64,000 bases of DNA from Hymenobacter ginkgonis (GCF_009755225.1 NZ_WQKZ01000003.1:124001-188000); one strand, 5' to 3'; shown: positions 36,092 through 45,224, counted from the first letter of the stretch. A program made the numbers and translations. Notes: generated by a model from the sequence alone, not told the origin.

Positions 36092-37513
36092 ATGACTACG
36101 CCCACGCTGCCCGACCTTCCCATCTTTCGTACCATCGCCGAGGCCGCCCACGAGCTGGGTCAACCCGCCTACGTGATTGGCGGTTACGTGCGCGACCTGG
36201 CTCTGCGCCGGGATAGCAAAGACATTGACGTAGTGACCGTTGGCGACGGTATTAAGCTGGCCGAAGCCGTGGGCCGCAAGCTGCCGGGTAGGGGCCGCGT
36301 TACTGTATTCAAAAACTTTGGTACCGCGATGCTGCCCACCCAGGAAGCCGGCGAAATCGAGTTTGTGGGCGCTCGCAAGGAAAGCTACCGCGCCGAAAGC
36401 CGCAAGCCCGAGGTAGAAGCCGGCACGCTTGAGGACGACTTGGCCCGCCGCGATTTTACCATCAATGCCTTGGGTTTGAGCCTAAACGCCGAAGATTTTG
36501 GTGCCCTCGTAGACCGCTACGAGGGCATGAAGGACCTAGCGGCCAAGACCATCCGCACGCCGCTGGGGCCGGATATCACCTTCTCCGACGACCCGCTGCG
36601 GATGCTGCGCGCCATTCGGTTTGCGTCGCAGCTCAACTTCGATATTGAGCCCGATACGTACGACGCCATCAGCCGCAATAAGGAGCGCATTAAAATTGTG
36701 TCGCAGGAGCGCATCACCATTGAGCTGAATAAAATTGTGGCGTCGCCGGTACCGAGCTACGGTTTCAAACTGCTGTTTCAGACGGGTTTGCTGCAACTCA
36801 TCTTCCCGAAGATGGCGCTGCTGCACGGGGTCGACAAGGTGGGCCAGCACGCCCACAAAGACAACTTCTACCACACCCTGCAAGTGCTTGACAACGTGGC
36901 CGCCGCCGGCGGCGACTTGTGGCTGCGCTGGGCCGCCATTCTGCACGACATTGCCAAGCCGGCCACCAAGCGCTACGACCCCAAAGTGGGCTGGACGTTT
37001 CACGGCCACGAGGACAAGGGCGCCCGCTGGGTACCTAGCATTTTTACCGACCTCAAGCTGCCGCTAGGCGAAGAAATGCGCATGGTGCAGAAGCTGGTAC
37101 GCCTGCATTTGCGGCCCATCGCCTTGTCGAAAGACATTGTAACTGACTCGGCAGTAAGACGTTTGCTGTTTGAGGCTGGTGATGACATTGACCGCCTGAT
37201 GCTGCTCTGCCGGGCCGACATCACCAGCAAAGACCACCAGCGTAAGGCGCGTTACCTCCACAATTTCGATATCGTGGAGGAGAAGCTGCGCGAAATCGAG
37301 TCGAAGGACCATTTGCGCAATTTCAAGCCCGTCATTACCGGCGAGGTCATCATGGAAACCTTCGGCCTCAAGCCTTCGCGCCAAGTTGGCGAGCTGAAGG
37401 AAGCCGTGCTCGAAGCCATCCTAGAAGGCGAAGTACCCAACGAGTGGGCGCCTGCCTACCAACTGCTGCTGGCCCGCGGCGCGGCGCTGGGCCTGGCGCC
37501 CGTGCAGGCCTAG
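36092..37513 (+). CDS. cca: CCA tRNA nucleotidyltransferase with HD domain
   Basis: 473 residues from the ATG at 36092. Class II nucleotidyltransferase head: YVIGGYVRDLALRRDSKDIDVVTVGDG (G-G-x-V-R-D and D-x-D metal ligands), then RRDFTINALGLSL and DPLRMLRAIRFASQL. The C-terminal half has an HD phosphohydrolase core (FYHTLQVLDNVAA ... RWAAILHDIAKPATK ... HGHEDKGA). It adds or repairs the 3' CCA of tRNA. That is needed here, because the visible tRNA gene does not encode CCA. The HD part often has 2'-phosphodiesterase or phosphatase activity. Confidence 0.93.
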   Translation: MTTPTLPDLPIFRTIAEAAHELGQPAYVIGGYVRDLALRRDSKDIDVVTVGDGIKLAEAVGRKLPGRGRVTVFKNFGTAMLPTQEAGEIEFVGARKESYRAESRKPEVEAGTLEDDLARRDFTINALGLSLNAEDFGALVDRYEGMKDLAAKTIRTPLGPDITFSDDPLRMLRAIRFASQLNFDIEPDTYDAISRNKERIKIVSQERITIELNKIVASPVPSYGFKLLFQTGLLQLIFPKMALLHGVDKVGQHAHKDNFYHTLQVLDNVAAAGGDLWLRWAAILHDIAKPATKRYDPKVGWTFHGHEDKGARWVPSIFTDLKLPLGEEMRMVQKLVRLHLRPIALSKDIVTDSAVRRLLFEAGDDIDRLMLLCRADITSKDHQRKARYLHNFDIVEEKLREIESKDHLRNFKPVITGEVIMETFGLKPSRQVGELKEAVLEAILEGEVPNEWAPAYQLLLARGAALGLAPVQA

Positions 37514-37535
37514 CTGGCCTTACAGAAGCAGCACT

Positions 37536-37940
37536 ATGGCAGAAATTCCCGCTACGTTGTTCTCGCAAACCGAGGCCCTGGTGGTCGCTGCTGTGCAGTG
37601 GCTGAAATTGGGCGTCGAGCTGGTGGGCGCGCTCATCATTTCGCTGGGTATTTTGGTGGCGGGCCGGCTGCTGGTGCGGGCGTTGTGGGCCCGCCGCACC
37701 GCCGATTTTACGGCCATCCGGCTCACGCTGGCGCGCTACTTGGCGCTGGCGCTAGAATTTCAACTCGGGGCCGACATTCTATCCACGGCTATTGCGCCTA
37801 GCTGGGAGCAAATTGGCAAGCTCGGCGCCATCGCCGTCATCCGAACGGCCCTCAACTTCTTCTTGTCCAAAGAAATGCAGCAAGAGCGCAAAGAAGGCGG
37901 TGCCGAGAAAGAAGTGGTGCCGCGCGCCCTCAATACCTGA
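37536..37940 (+). CDS. DUF1622 family membrane protein
   Basis: 134 residues with two or three membrane helices (ELVGALIISLGILVAGRLLVRAL, then the GADILSTAIAPSWEQIGKLGAIAVIRTALNFFLSKEM signature of DUF1622). The C-terminus is charged (QQERKEGGAEKE). Function unknown. It starts 22 bases after cca. Confidence 0.8.
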   Translation: MAEIPATLFSQTEALVVAAVQWLKLGVELVGALIISLGILVAGRLLVRALWARRTADFTAIRLTLARYLALALEFQLGADILSTAIAPSWEQIGKLGAIAVIRTALNFFLSKEMQQERKEGGAEKEVVPRALNT

Positions 37941-37977
37941 CCTGCTGAAGCCAGCCGGGCAAGGCCTGGTGGTGGCC

Positions 37978-38730
37978 CTACCCCCCCAGGCGCTGCTGGG
38001 CCCGCACTACGTCCTCGGGGGTGTCGATACCGAAGGCATCTAGCTCGGTAATGGCCGTTTGAATCGGGAAGCCAGCTTCGAGCCAACGCAGTTGCTCCAG
38101 GCTTTCGGCGATTTCGAGCGGCGAGGGGGGGAGCAGGGTAAGCTGGCGCAGCACGTCGGGGCGGTACGCGTACAGGCCCAGGTGGCGGTGGTAGCGGTGG
38201 TGGCGTAGCCACTCGCTGGTGGGGTGCTGGCGCTGGTAGGGCAGGGGGTGGCGGCTGAAATACAGCGCCCTACCCCCCTGGTCGGTTACGACCTTGGGCA
38301 GGTGCGAGCTGAATAGTTCTTCCTCCGTCAGTACCGGTTTGAGGAGGGTGGCGATGGCGGGCGGCGGATTTTGGGCAAACAGCTCGACCAGCTTATTTAT
38401 CTGCTCGGGGTGAATAAACGGCTCATCGCCCTGAATATTAACGATGCAGTTCACCTCCTGCGGCTGCCCCAGCAGCTCGAAGGCCTCCCACACGCGGTCG
38501 GTGCCGCTGGGGTGGTCGGCGCGCGTAAGTACCGCCTCGCCGCCAAAGCCGTGCACGTGGTCGAGGATGCGGGCATCGTCGGTGGCCACCACCACGCGGG
38601 CCAGCCCCGCAAGCTGGGCTTGGGCCACTACGCGCTGAATCATGGTTTGGCCTCCCAGGTCTACCAGGGGCTTGCCGGGCAGGCGAGTAGAAGCGTAGCG
38701 GGCCGGAATAATGCCGAGAGCCAAGGACAT
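37978..38730 (-). CDS. kdsB: CMP-KDO synthetase (3-deoxy-manno-octulosonate cytidylyltransferase)
   Basis: 250 residues. It activates KDO with CTP for lipid A/LPS core. N-terminal IIPARYASTRLPGKPL is the CTP-binding signature, then VVATDDARI, the SGTDRVWEA segment, VNIQGDEPF with the metal-binding Asp, and the C-terminal AFGIDTPEDV. Length normal. The GGGGGTAGGG oligomer occurs inside it (encoding part of TDQGGRAL) and again across its stop-codon side (inverted copy at 37976-37985). Confidence 0.94.
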   Translation of the reverse strand: MSLALGIIPARYASTRLPGKPLVDLGGQTMIQRVVAQAQLAGLARVVVATDDARILDHVHGFGGEAVLTRADHPSGTDRVWEAFELLGQPQEVNCIVNIQGDEPFIHPEQINKLVELFAQNPPPAIATLLKPVLTEEELFSSHLPKVVTDQGGRALYFSRHPLPYQRQHPTSEWLRHHRYHRHLGLYAYRPDVLRQLTLLPPSPLEIAESLEQLRWLEAGFPIQTAITELDAFGIDTPEDVVRAQQRLGG

Positions 38731-38867
38731 AGCAGAAGTGCAAAAAGCGAAACCAAAGCCGAAACTAGTGCCGCCCGGCCGCTAGGTAGTTACTTTGCCC
38801 TTCATTGGCCTTGGGCCGGGACTTACCCACGGGTAGGTTTTGGTATAAATTTAGCTTTGCCCCGCGC

Positions 38868-39815
38868 ATGAGTCTGTTAGCTTCTTTGTTGATTATTAAT
38901 TCGCTGCATGGCCCGTTGGCGACCCTTACGCCCGGCCACAAGCTGCCCACCGATTCTATTGGCCAGGAAATCCGCGGTGGCCAGCGGTTTGTGCGCCACC
39001 GCGTGGCGCAGGGCGAAACCATGTTTGCCCTGGCCCGGCGCTACAAGGTGTCTGTGGACCAGATTACGGCCGCCAACCCGCAGCTGAAAAATGGCCTCGG
39101 CATTGGGGCTGTGGTGCTGGTACCCAGGCCCGCCGCCGGCGGCGCTAAAGCGGCGGCCACTACCATTCCCAAAGCGTCCCTGGCGGCGCCTACCCCCACG
39201 GCAGCCGTAGGCACGAGCACCGCGCCCGCCACCTACACCGTGGCTAAGGGCGAAACGCTTTTCGGCATTGCCCGACGCTTTAACCTGACGCCGGCCGAGC
39301 TGATACAGCTCAACCACCTGCCTGGCAGCTCGGTGCGCGTGGGGCAAGAGCTGCTGCTGCACGCCGCCGAAACAACGTCCGTAGCTGCCGCGCCTACCTT
39401 ACCCGCCGCGGCTCGCCCCACGGCAGAAGCAACGCCTAAAATCAACCCCACTGCGCCGGCCCAGATTGCGACGGTTACGCCCGCCTCGCCCAATGAGCGC
39501 GAAGAGGCGCCCGAAACCAAATCGCCCACGCGTGCCAGCGAGCTGGTGCAGCGCAAAACCGACCTCGGCATTGCGGCACCCATCAGCAACAGCGGCACCG
39601 ACAAGTACTTGGCGCTGCATAAAACGGCGCCCGTTGGCACCATTATGCAGGTGAAAAACCAGATGAATGGCCAGTCGGTGTACGTACGGGTAATTGGGGC
39701 GCTGCCCGACACCGGCGAGAATGAAAACGTACTGGTGCGCCTCTCGCCCCGTGCTATGCAGAAGCTGGGCACCAGCGATGCCAAATTCCGCGTCGAAACC
39801 AGCTACGTGCCGTAG
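38868..39815 (+). CDS. Secreted protein with two LysM domains and a C-terminal DPBB/RlpA-like region
   Basis: 315 residues from the ATG at 38868; a TAGCTTTG box at 38852-38859 suggests a very short leader. Hydrophobic N-terminus (SLLASLLIINSLHG). LysM 1 is at about residues 42-85 (HRVAQGETMFALARRYKVSVDQITAANP) and LysM 2 at about 120-165 (YTVAKGETLFGIARRFNLTPAELIQLNHL). After an Ala/Pro/Thr linker the last ~90 residues (KYLALHKTAPVGTIMQVKNQMNGQSVYVRVIG) resemble the double-psi beta-barrel of RlpA-type proteins. Likely binds and perhaps acts on peptidoglycan. No catalytic residues can be assigned. Confidence 0.85.
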   Translation: MSLLASLLIINSLHGPLATLTPGHKLPTDSIGQEIRGGQRFVRHRVAQGETMFALARRYKVSVDQITAANPQLKNGLGIGAVVLVPRPAAGGAKAAATTIPKASLAAPTPTAAVGTSTAPATYTVAKGETLFGIARRFNLTPAELIQLNHLPGSSVRVGQELLLHAAETTSVAAAPTLPAAARPTAEATPKINPTAPAQIATVTPASPNEREEAPETKSPTRASELVQRKTDLGIAAPISNSGTDKYLALHKTAPVGTIMQVKNQMNGQSVYVRVIGALPDTGENENVLVRLSPRAMQKLGTSDAKFRVETSYVP

Positions 39816-39836
39816 GGAGACTCAAACCCCGCTTAT

Positions 39837-39889
39837 AAAAAGTAACAACGTCATGCTGAGCCCCGCGAAGCATGACGTTGTTACTTTTT
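39837..39889 (+). terminator. 21-bp perfect hairpin with an 11-nt REP-like loop
   Basis: Arms 39837-39857 and 39869-39889; loop GAGCCCCGCGA. The 3' arm ends in TTTTT, as in an intrinsic terminator for the LysM gene. Same 11-nt loop frame as the hairpins at 2822 and 43551. Confidence 0.85.
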
Positions 39890-39905
39890 GATTTTATTAA
39901 AGTCA

Positions 39906-40667
39906 ATGCAGAAGTTGAAATTAGAAGCATTGCGCACGTTGCTCAACGAGCGCGCCGCCCAATACAACCAGCCGGATTTCATTGCCAAAGACCCCATCAG
40001 CATTCCGCACCGGTTTAGCCAGTTGCAGGACGTTGAAATCAGCGCCCTTTTCGCCGCGCTGCTGGCCTGGGGCCAGCGCCCGACCATCCTCAAAAAAACC
40101 GCCGAACTGATGACGCGCATGGACGAGGCGCCCTACCAATTCATTACCCAGCACCAAGATGAGGACCTGAAGCGACTACTCAAGTTCTGCCACCGCACCT
40201 TCTGCGATACCGACCTGCTGTATTTTGTGCACTGGCTGCGCTGGTTTTATGGCGAGCATAACTCGCTGGAAGACGCCTTTTTGCACGGCTCCACCATGCG
40301 CGAGCGGCTGATAAACTTCCACGACTTATTCTTTAGCCTGCCCGATGCGCCGGCCCGCACCCGCAAGCACGTGGCTACTCCCGCCCGCGGCTCGGCCTGC
40401 AAGCGCCTCAATATGTACCTGCGCTGGCTCGTGCGCCGCGACGGCAAGGGGGTAGACTTTGGCCTCTGGACGCGCATTGCGCCCAGCGAATTAATCTGCC
40501 CCATCGACGTGCACGTCGAGCGCCAGGCCCGACTGCTGGGCTTGCTGAAACGCGAAAAAGTGGACTGGCAAGCCGCCGAAGAACTCACTACCAACTTGCG
40601 CCTGCTCGACCCTGCCGACCCAGTGAAATATGACTTCGCACTGTTTGGGGAGGGGGTAGGAGCGTAG
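39906..40667 (+). CDS. TIGR02757 (DUF2400) family protein
   Basis: 253 residues from the ATG at 39906. The sequence fits the TIGR02757 family across its length: ALLAWGQRPTILKKTAELM near the N-terminus, FLHGSTMRERLINFHDLFF, then KRLNMYLRWLVRRDGKGVDFGLW and SELICPIDVHVERQARLLGLL. The HhH-GPD-like helical arrangement with IxPLDxH-type motif suggests a DNA-glycosylase-related fold, but the activity is not known. It ends with a GGGGGTAGG copy that encodes the terminal EGVGA. Confidence 0.85.
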   Translation: MQKLKLEALRTLLNERAAQYNQPDFIAKDPISIPHRFSQLQDVEISALFAALLAWGQRPTILKKTAELMTRMDEAPYQFITQHQDEDLKRLLKFCHRTFCDTDLLYFVHWLRWFYGEHNSLEDAFLHGSTMRERLINFHDLFFSLPDAPARTRKHVATPARGSACKRLNMYLRWLVRRDGKGVDFGLWTRIAPSELICPIDVHVERQARLLGLLKREKVDWQAAEELTTNLRLLDPADPVKYDFALFGEGVGA

Positions 40668-40838
40668 CTGTACTACTGAGCTTGTAGGTATGAAGGAGGC
40701 ATTCGAGCAGGCATTGCGGCCAGATAGTTTGGCTAAAAATTCTGCGCTCCTTAGGCGTGAAGCAAGGGTTTTCGAGTGCGTAGCTGCCAAAGTAGGGGGG
40801 TAAGCAGCATTTTGCGCCGGCCTGCGTACACCCTCCCC

Positions 40839-40955
40839 ATGCTTAAAAACTCCAAAGGCCCCGAGCTACCGGCTTGGGTATTTCTGGCGCTGCGCTTGGG
40901 CTCATTGGTAGCAGTGGCTGTTGTCGCAGCCATAATAGCGCGCTGCAACCCCTAA
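40839..40955 (+). CDS. Tiny membrane protein
   Basis: 38 residues, found by reading the gap between the TIGR02757 gene and mutS2. MLKNSKGPELPAWVF is followed by one membrane helix (LALRLGSLVAVAVVAAIIA) and a short RCNP end. The helix composition with a basic and polar N-terminus is protein-like, but no homologue is recognised and it could be a chance frame. Confidence 0.35.
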   Translation: MLKNSKGPELPAWVFLALRLGSLVAVAVVAAIIARCNP

Positions 40956-41084
40956 GCATCCGCGTTTCTTCTGCGAAGCCATCTGCGTCTTGTGGAGTGA
41001 AAACCCTGCCCCTGCCGAATCTTCCCGCCCCCATTACTGTTTTACCTTCGCGGCTAGTTATCAGATTCCCCGCTCGTATTCGAT

Positions 41085-43523
41085 TTGTTAGTACCCCAGA
41101 ATTTTGAAGCCAAGATTGGCTTCGCCACCCTGCGCGAGCTGCTAGAGCAGCTCTGCCTCTCGGCCTTGGGTCGGCAGCACGTGGCCAACATGCAGTTTAT
41201 CACCCAGCACGAGCAGCTCAGCAAGCTACTGGCCCAAACCGACGAGTTTCGGCAGTTGCTGGCGGGCGGCAGCGAGTTTCCAGGCGCGCACTACCACGAC
41301 GTAACGGTGCACCTCAAGCGGGCGTCGCTGCCCGGCGCTTACCTCGATGTAGAAGCCTTTTTTGAGGTGAAGATGAGCTTACGAACCATTCGGGCGGCGC
41401 TTACCTTCTTCACCCACGCCCCCGAAAACCTCTACCCCAACCTGCGCCTGCTGGGCATCGGCATTCAGGCCGACCGCAACTTGCTGGCCGCCATGGACAA
41501 AGTAGTGGACGATGAAGGCAAGGTGCGCGACGACGCCTCGCCGCTGCTGCGCCAAATTCGGCAAGAGTTGATTCAGCGCCAAGGCCAGCTGCGTAAGCAG
41601 ATTGCCAGCGTGCTGCGCCACGCCAAAAGCGAAGGCTGGATACCCGGCGACGCCGAACCCACCATCCGTGGGGGGCGCCTGGTGCTGCCCGTGGTGGCCG
41701 AGCACAAGCGCCGCGTGCGCGGCCTCATTCACGACGAGTCGGCCTCGGGCCAGACGGTATTCATCGAGCCATCGGAAGTGTTTGAGCTGAACAACGACAT
41801 CAAAGACCTCGAAAACGCCTACCAACGCGAGCTGATTCGCATTCTCACGTCGCTCACCGACCAGTTGCGCCCACACCTGCCCGACCTGCGCAAGGCTTAC
41901 GGCTACCTCGGGCTGCTCGACTTTATTCGGGCCAAGGCGCGGCTCGCCCGCGAGCTCGACGCCCAGCTGCCCGAGCTGAGCAGCCGGCCGCTGGTGCGGT
42001 GGCGCGGCGTGCGCCACCCCGTGCTGGCGCTCACTTTTAAAGAGCAAAACAAGGCCGCCGGCAAAGATGCCGAAAAGCGCGAAGTGGTGCCGCTCGACAT
42101 CGAGCTGACGCCCGAAAAGCGCATGCTCGTTATCTCGGGCCCAAACGCGGGCGGTAAGTCGGTGTCGCTCAAGACAGTAGGGCTGGTGCAGTACATGCTG
42201 CAATGTGGCCTGCTCATTCCGTGCGACGACTACTCGGAAGCTGGCATGTTTGAAGATATTCTGCTGGACATCGGCGACGAGCAGAGCCTCGAAAACGACC
42301 TATCGACTTACTCCTCGCACCTGCTGGCCATGAAGCAATTTGTGACCGTGGCCAACAAAAAGAGCCTCGTGCTGATTGACGAATTTGGCACCGGCACCGA
42401 GCCCAGCCTGGGCGGCGCCATTGCCGAAGCCGTGCTCGAGCAGCTCAACCAAGCCCGCGCCTTTGGGGTGATTACGACCCACTACACTAACCTCAAGAAC
42501 TTCGCGGAGAAAACCCCTGGCCTCGTGAACGGTGCCATGCGCTACGACCCCGAGCGCCTGCAACCGCTCTACCGCCTCGAAATTGGGAAGCCGGGTAGCA
42601 GCTTCGCCATCGAGATTGCCCGTAAGATTGGCTTGCCTAAGCAGCTTGTCGAGCGCGCTTCGCAACTGGTGGGGAAGGATAAAATTCGCTACGACCGCCT
42701 GCTCGAAGGCCTCGAAAAAGACAAGACTGAGCTTGAAACCAAGCTGGCCGACGCCACTAAGCAAACCGCCCGCCTCAAGCGCGCTGCCCAGGAGTACCAG
42801 GAACTAAAGCAGCACCTCGAAGACACCCGCAACGAAACCTTGCGCGAGGCCAAGCAGCAAGCCAAAAAGCTGCTCAAAGACACCAACCAGCAAATTGAGT
42901 CGACCATCGGCGAAATCCGCCGCAGCCAGGCCGATAAAGACACCACGAAGCAAGCCCGCGAGAAGCTCGATACTTTCGTGCGCAAGGAGTTGCAAATTGA
43001 GCCACCTAAAGCCCGCCCCACCCGCGAGTTGGCCGATGCCAACACCCTGAATGCCGGCGACCGGGTAGCCATTCTGGGGCAGGAAGGCCACGGCGAAGTG
43101 GTGAGCGTGAAGGGCAAAACGGCCGAAGTACTCTTTGGCGGGATGAAAACCCTCGTGAAAGTCAATCTCTTAGAAAAGCTAAGCCGGGCCGAAGCGCGCG
43201 AACGCGAGCAGGTATCGCGCAAGGCCGCAGCCGCCAACGCTAGTGGCCAGAGCCTCGACCTCACGGGCCGCATGGCAGGCTTTAGCCCTACCCTCGACTT
43301 GCGCGGCGAGCGGGCTGAAGACGCCCTCACCAAGCTCATGTCGTTTGTGGACGACGCGGTGATGTTCGGCATTCCGGAGATAAAAATCTTGCACGGCCGC
43401 GGCAACGGCGTGCTACGCCAAGTGGCCCGCGACTACTTGCGCCAAACCCGCGCCGTAGCTAGCGTAGGCGACGAGCACGCCGACCGCGGCGGCGACGGCG
43501 TGACCTTGGCCGTGCTGAAGTAG
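41085..43523 (+). CDS. mutS2: Endonuclease MutS2 (MutS-like ATPase with Smr domain)
   Basis: 812 residues. An in-frame stop at 41055-41057 leaves only a TTG at 41085 as a normal start, and it fits the family N-terminus (MLVPQNFEAKIGFATLRELLEQL). The ATPase has Walker A GPNAGGKSVSLKT, the DIGDEQSLENDLSTYSSHL signature, and Walker B LVLIDEFGTGTEP. A long coiled coil (residues about 520-640, Lys/Glu/Gln-rich) leads to a KOW-like segment (AGDRVAILGQEGHGEVVSVKGK). The C-terminal Smr nuclease domain has LDLRGER and ILHGRGNGVLR. It acts on branched DNA or on collided ribosomes, as reported for MutS2 in other bacteria. Confidence 0.93.
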   Translation: MLVPQNFEAKIGFATLRELLEQLCLSALGRQHVANMQFITQHEQLSKLLAQTDEFRQLLAGGSEFPGAHYHDVTVHLKRASLPGAYLDVEAFFEVKMSLRTIRAALTFFTHAPENLYPNLRLLGIGIQADRNLLAAMDKVVDDEGKVRDDASPLLRQIRQELIQRQGQLRKQIASVLRHAKSEGWIPGDAEPTIRGGRLVLPVVAEHKRRVRGLIHDESASGQTVFIEPSEVFELNNDIKDLENAYQRELIRILTSLTDQLRPHLPDLRKAYGYLGLLDFIRAKARLARELDAQLPELSSRPLVRWRGVRHPVLALTFKEQNKAAGKDAEKREVVPLDIELTPEKRMLVISGPNAGGKSVSLKTVGLVQYMLQCGLLIPCDDYSEAGMFEDILLDIGDEQSLENDLSTYSSHLLAMKQFVTVANKKSLVLIDEFGTGTEPSLGGAIAEAVLEQLNQARAFGVITTHYTNLKNFAEKTPGLVNGAMRYDPERLQPLYRLEIGKPGSSFAIEIARKIGLPKQLVERASQLVGKDKIRYDRLLEGLEKDKTELETKLADATKQTARLKRAAQEYQELKQHLEDTRNETLREAKQQAKKLLKDTNQQIESTIGEIRRSQADKDTTKQAREKLDTFVRKELQIEPPKARPTRELADANTLNAGDRVAILGQEGHGEVVSVKGKTAEVLFGGMKTLVKVNLLEKLSRAEAREREQVSRKAAAANASGQSLDLTGRMAGFSPTLDLRGERAEDALTKLMSFVDDAVMFGIPEIKILHGRGNGVLRQVARDYLRQTRAVASVGDEHADRGGDGVTLAVLK

Positions 43524-43550
43524 GGATGCATTAAAAGCTTGGCGAATAGC

Positions 43551-43619
43551 TAAGAAAGGCAAAAAAGGGACGTCCTGCTGAGCTTGCCGAAGCAGGACGT
43601 CCCTTTTTTGCCTTTCTTA
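43551..43619 (+). terminator. 29-bp perfect hairpin with an 11-nt REP-like loop, after mutS2
   Basis: Arms 43551-43579 and 43591-43619 are perfectly complementary; loop GAGCTTGCCGA. The core ACGTCCTGCT-loop-AGCAGGACGT equals that of the hairpin at 2822, but the outer 19 bp differ completely. It works as a terminator for mutS2 (T6 in the 3' arm). Confidence 0.85.
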
Positions 43620-43706
43620 AATTGTTCGGAGGCCAGGTAGAGGTTGGCCACTGCATGCCTTCCTTTTTTCTTTCTCTACTTCCCATTCCCTACCCCCTCC
43701 AAAACC

Positions 43707-44906
43707 TCAAAGCAGCAGCACGTCGATGCGGTGGGCGTGCACCGTGTGCAACGCTTCGGACCAGGCGAAGATGGTAAAATTGCCATCTTGGGAGGCTACC
43801 AGGGCCACGGCATCGTGCTGGTCGTGCACAAACTGCGCGGCGGCGAGGTGGCGGGTGCCGCCATTTTTGGCGGGGTGAATGGTAGTGGCGCTAGTGCCGA
43901 CCACGGGCTCCGTCACCACCAGTTGCTCGACGGGCGTGCCGGAGGCGCGGCGCGTAACCTTCGCCCCGAAAGCCAGCAATTCGTACTCGCGGGTGAGTAC
44001 GGTAGCGCCATCCACCGCCGTGAAGCCGCCTACTACCCCAATGGTATCCAAGAGATTGTCTTGCCAGTCGCGGCGTTCGTGGTTGGGCTCGGCAAGCAGC
44101 GCCGCAATGCCTCGGTAGGGCGGCGCCACCGGGTAGCTCAGGGGCTGCACAATCGACTGGCACCATACCTCGGAGCTGGGCGGCACCAGCAGCACCAGCG
44201 CGCCGCGGCCATGCGCGCGCATGGAGCGGGCCAGCTCAAGCAGCACATCTACGCCGGCGCCCGGCGCGGGGGCGGCTGTGGAAAGCGGAATACCCGGCAA
44301 CGACTCGCGCAGGGCCGGGCAGTCGGCCAAGCCCTGGTTTTCCTCATCCACCACCCTGATTTGGTCGCCGCGCAGCACGGCCACGTTCACAAATTTGCCG
44401 AAGCCATCGGCCCGGCGGTGCTTGGCCACCAGCAGGCCCGGCTCTACCACTTCCAGCACAAAGCAAACGGGCGGAATATGCGTAAATGTGCCCCACACGT
44501 AAAGCCCGCAGTCGTCGTAGCCCACCCCGAGGTGGATGCCCGGCTGCTCTACAGCCGGCGCCAGCTTGATAAGTGCCTGCGGTGTGAGGCGCAGCCGGTG
44601 GCCAAACAGCAGCGGCTGCTCGGCCGCTTCGGGTGCTAGTAGCGCCAGCGAAATGCGCGGCGGCCGGCCTTCTTCGCGCCGCAAGCTGGCCCAAAAAGCC
44701 ACGTCGATAACCGCCTCGATGAGCGCCGCCGGTGGGGGTAGGGGCAAGCGCCGCTTGCCCCCCAGGCGCTCGGCGGCGGCCCAGTGCTGGGCAAAATGCG
44801 TTTCGAGGGTAGGCGCCACCATGCGGGCCGCCAGGTAGGTAGGTTCAGAAAGCATGGGGTAGGGAAGTGCAGCGGGAAGCTGGTCGACGGCGAGGAGGGT
44901 AGGCAT
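43707..44906 (-). CDS. DACNV-type sensor domain protein (degenerate diadenylate-cyclase-like)
   Basis: 399 residues from the ATG at 44906, or 382 from 44855 (MLSEPTYLAARMVAPTLE), which may be the true start. The C-terminal third resembles the DAC fold of DisA/CdaA: VDGATVLTREYELLAFGAKV matches the DGA motif region, and GGTRHLAAAQFVHDQHDAVALVASQDGNFTIFAW matches the GTRHRAA motif and following strand. The second Arg of RHR is Leu here, so cyclase activity is doubtful. The layout matches the 'probable sensor domain DACNV' proteins. No membrane segment. A stand-alone gene, convergent with mutS2 across a long hairpin. Confidence 0.7.
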   Translation of the reverse strand: MPTLLAVDQLPAALPYPMLSEPTYLAARMVAPTLETHFAQHWAAAERLGGKRRLPLPPPAALIEAVIDVAFWASLRREEGRPPRISLALLAPEAAEQPLLFGHRLRLTPQALIKLAPAVEQPGIHLGVGYDDCGLYVWGTFTHIPPVCFVLEVVEPGLLVAKHRRADGFGKFVNVAVLRGDQIRVVDEENQGLADCPALRESLPGIPLSTAAPAPGAGVDVLLELARSMRAHGRGALVLLVPPSSEVWCQSIVQPLSYPVAPPYRGIAALLAEPNHERRDWQDNLLDTIGVVGGFTAVDGATVLTREYELLAFGAKVTRRASGTPVEQLVVTEPVVGTSATTIHPAKNGGTRHLAAAQFVHDQHDAVALVASQDGNFTIFAWSEALHTVHAHRIDVLLL

Positions 44907-45224
44907 TGGCTAAGCGAATCAACTACCGAAACCACCAAAGCCCTCGTTTTCTTTGGGCAACTGCTCCTACCTGCCCTTGGCCAGCGGCGGGTAATCACTA
45001 GTTGGAGGACCGGAGCCAGCGGCTGGTTCACGGTGCCCACGGTGAAATAATTCACCGCTTAGTGCATCCCTAGCACAGAATAACTAAGGCCTACCTCCCG
45101 TGCCAGCGCCAGGAATAGCCAGAGAGTTAGTCCATAATCCAAGCCCGATAGTTTCTGGTGAACGAGTGCGGTCGTTGGCGGCAGGGGGTAGGAATTGGGG
45201 CAGGGTGGCTATGAAAAAAGGAGA
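44907..45224. other. Intergenic region upstream of the DACNV gene
   Basis: 318 bases. I see no gene, RNA or full promoter. A GGGGGTAGG copy lies near 45184. Confidence 0.4.

Noticed and set aside
43644..44639. 331-codon plus-strand frame
   Set aside because: Antisense to the DACNV gene; His/Arg/Gly-rich composition typical of a shadow frame.
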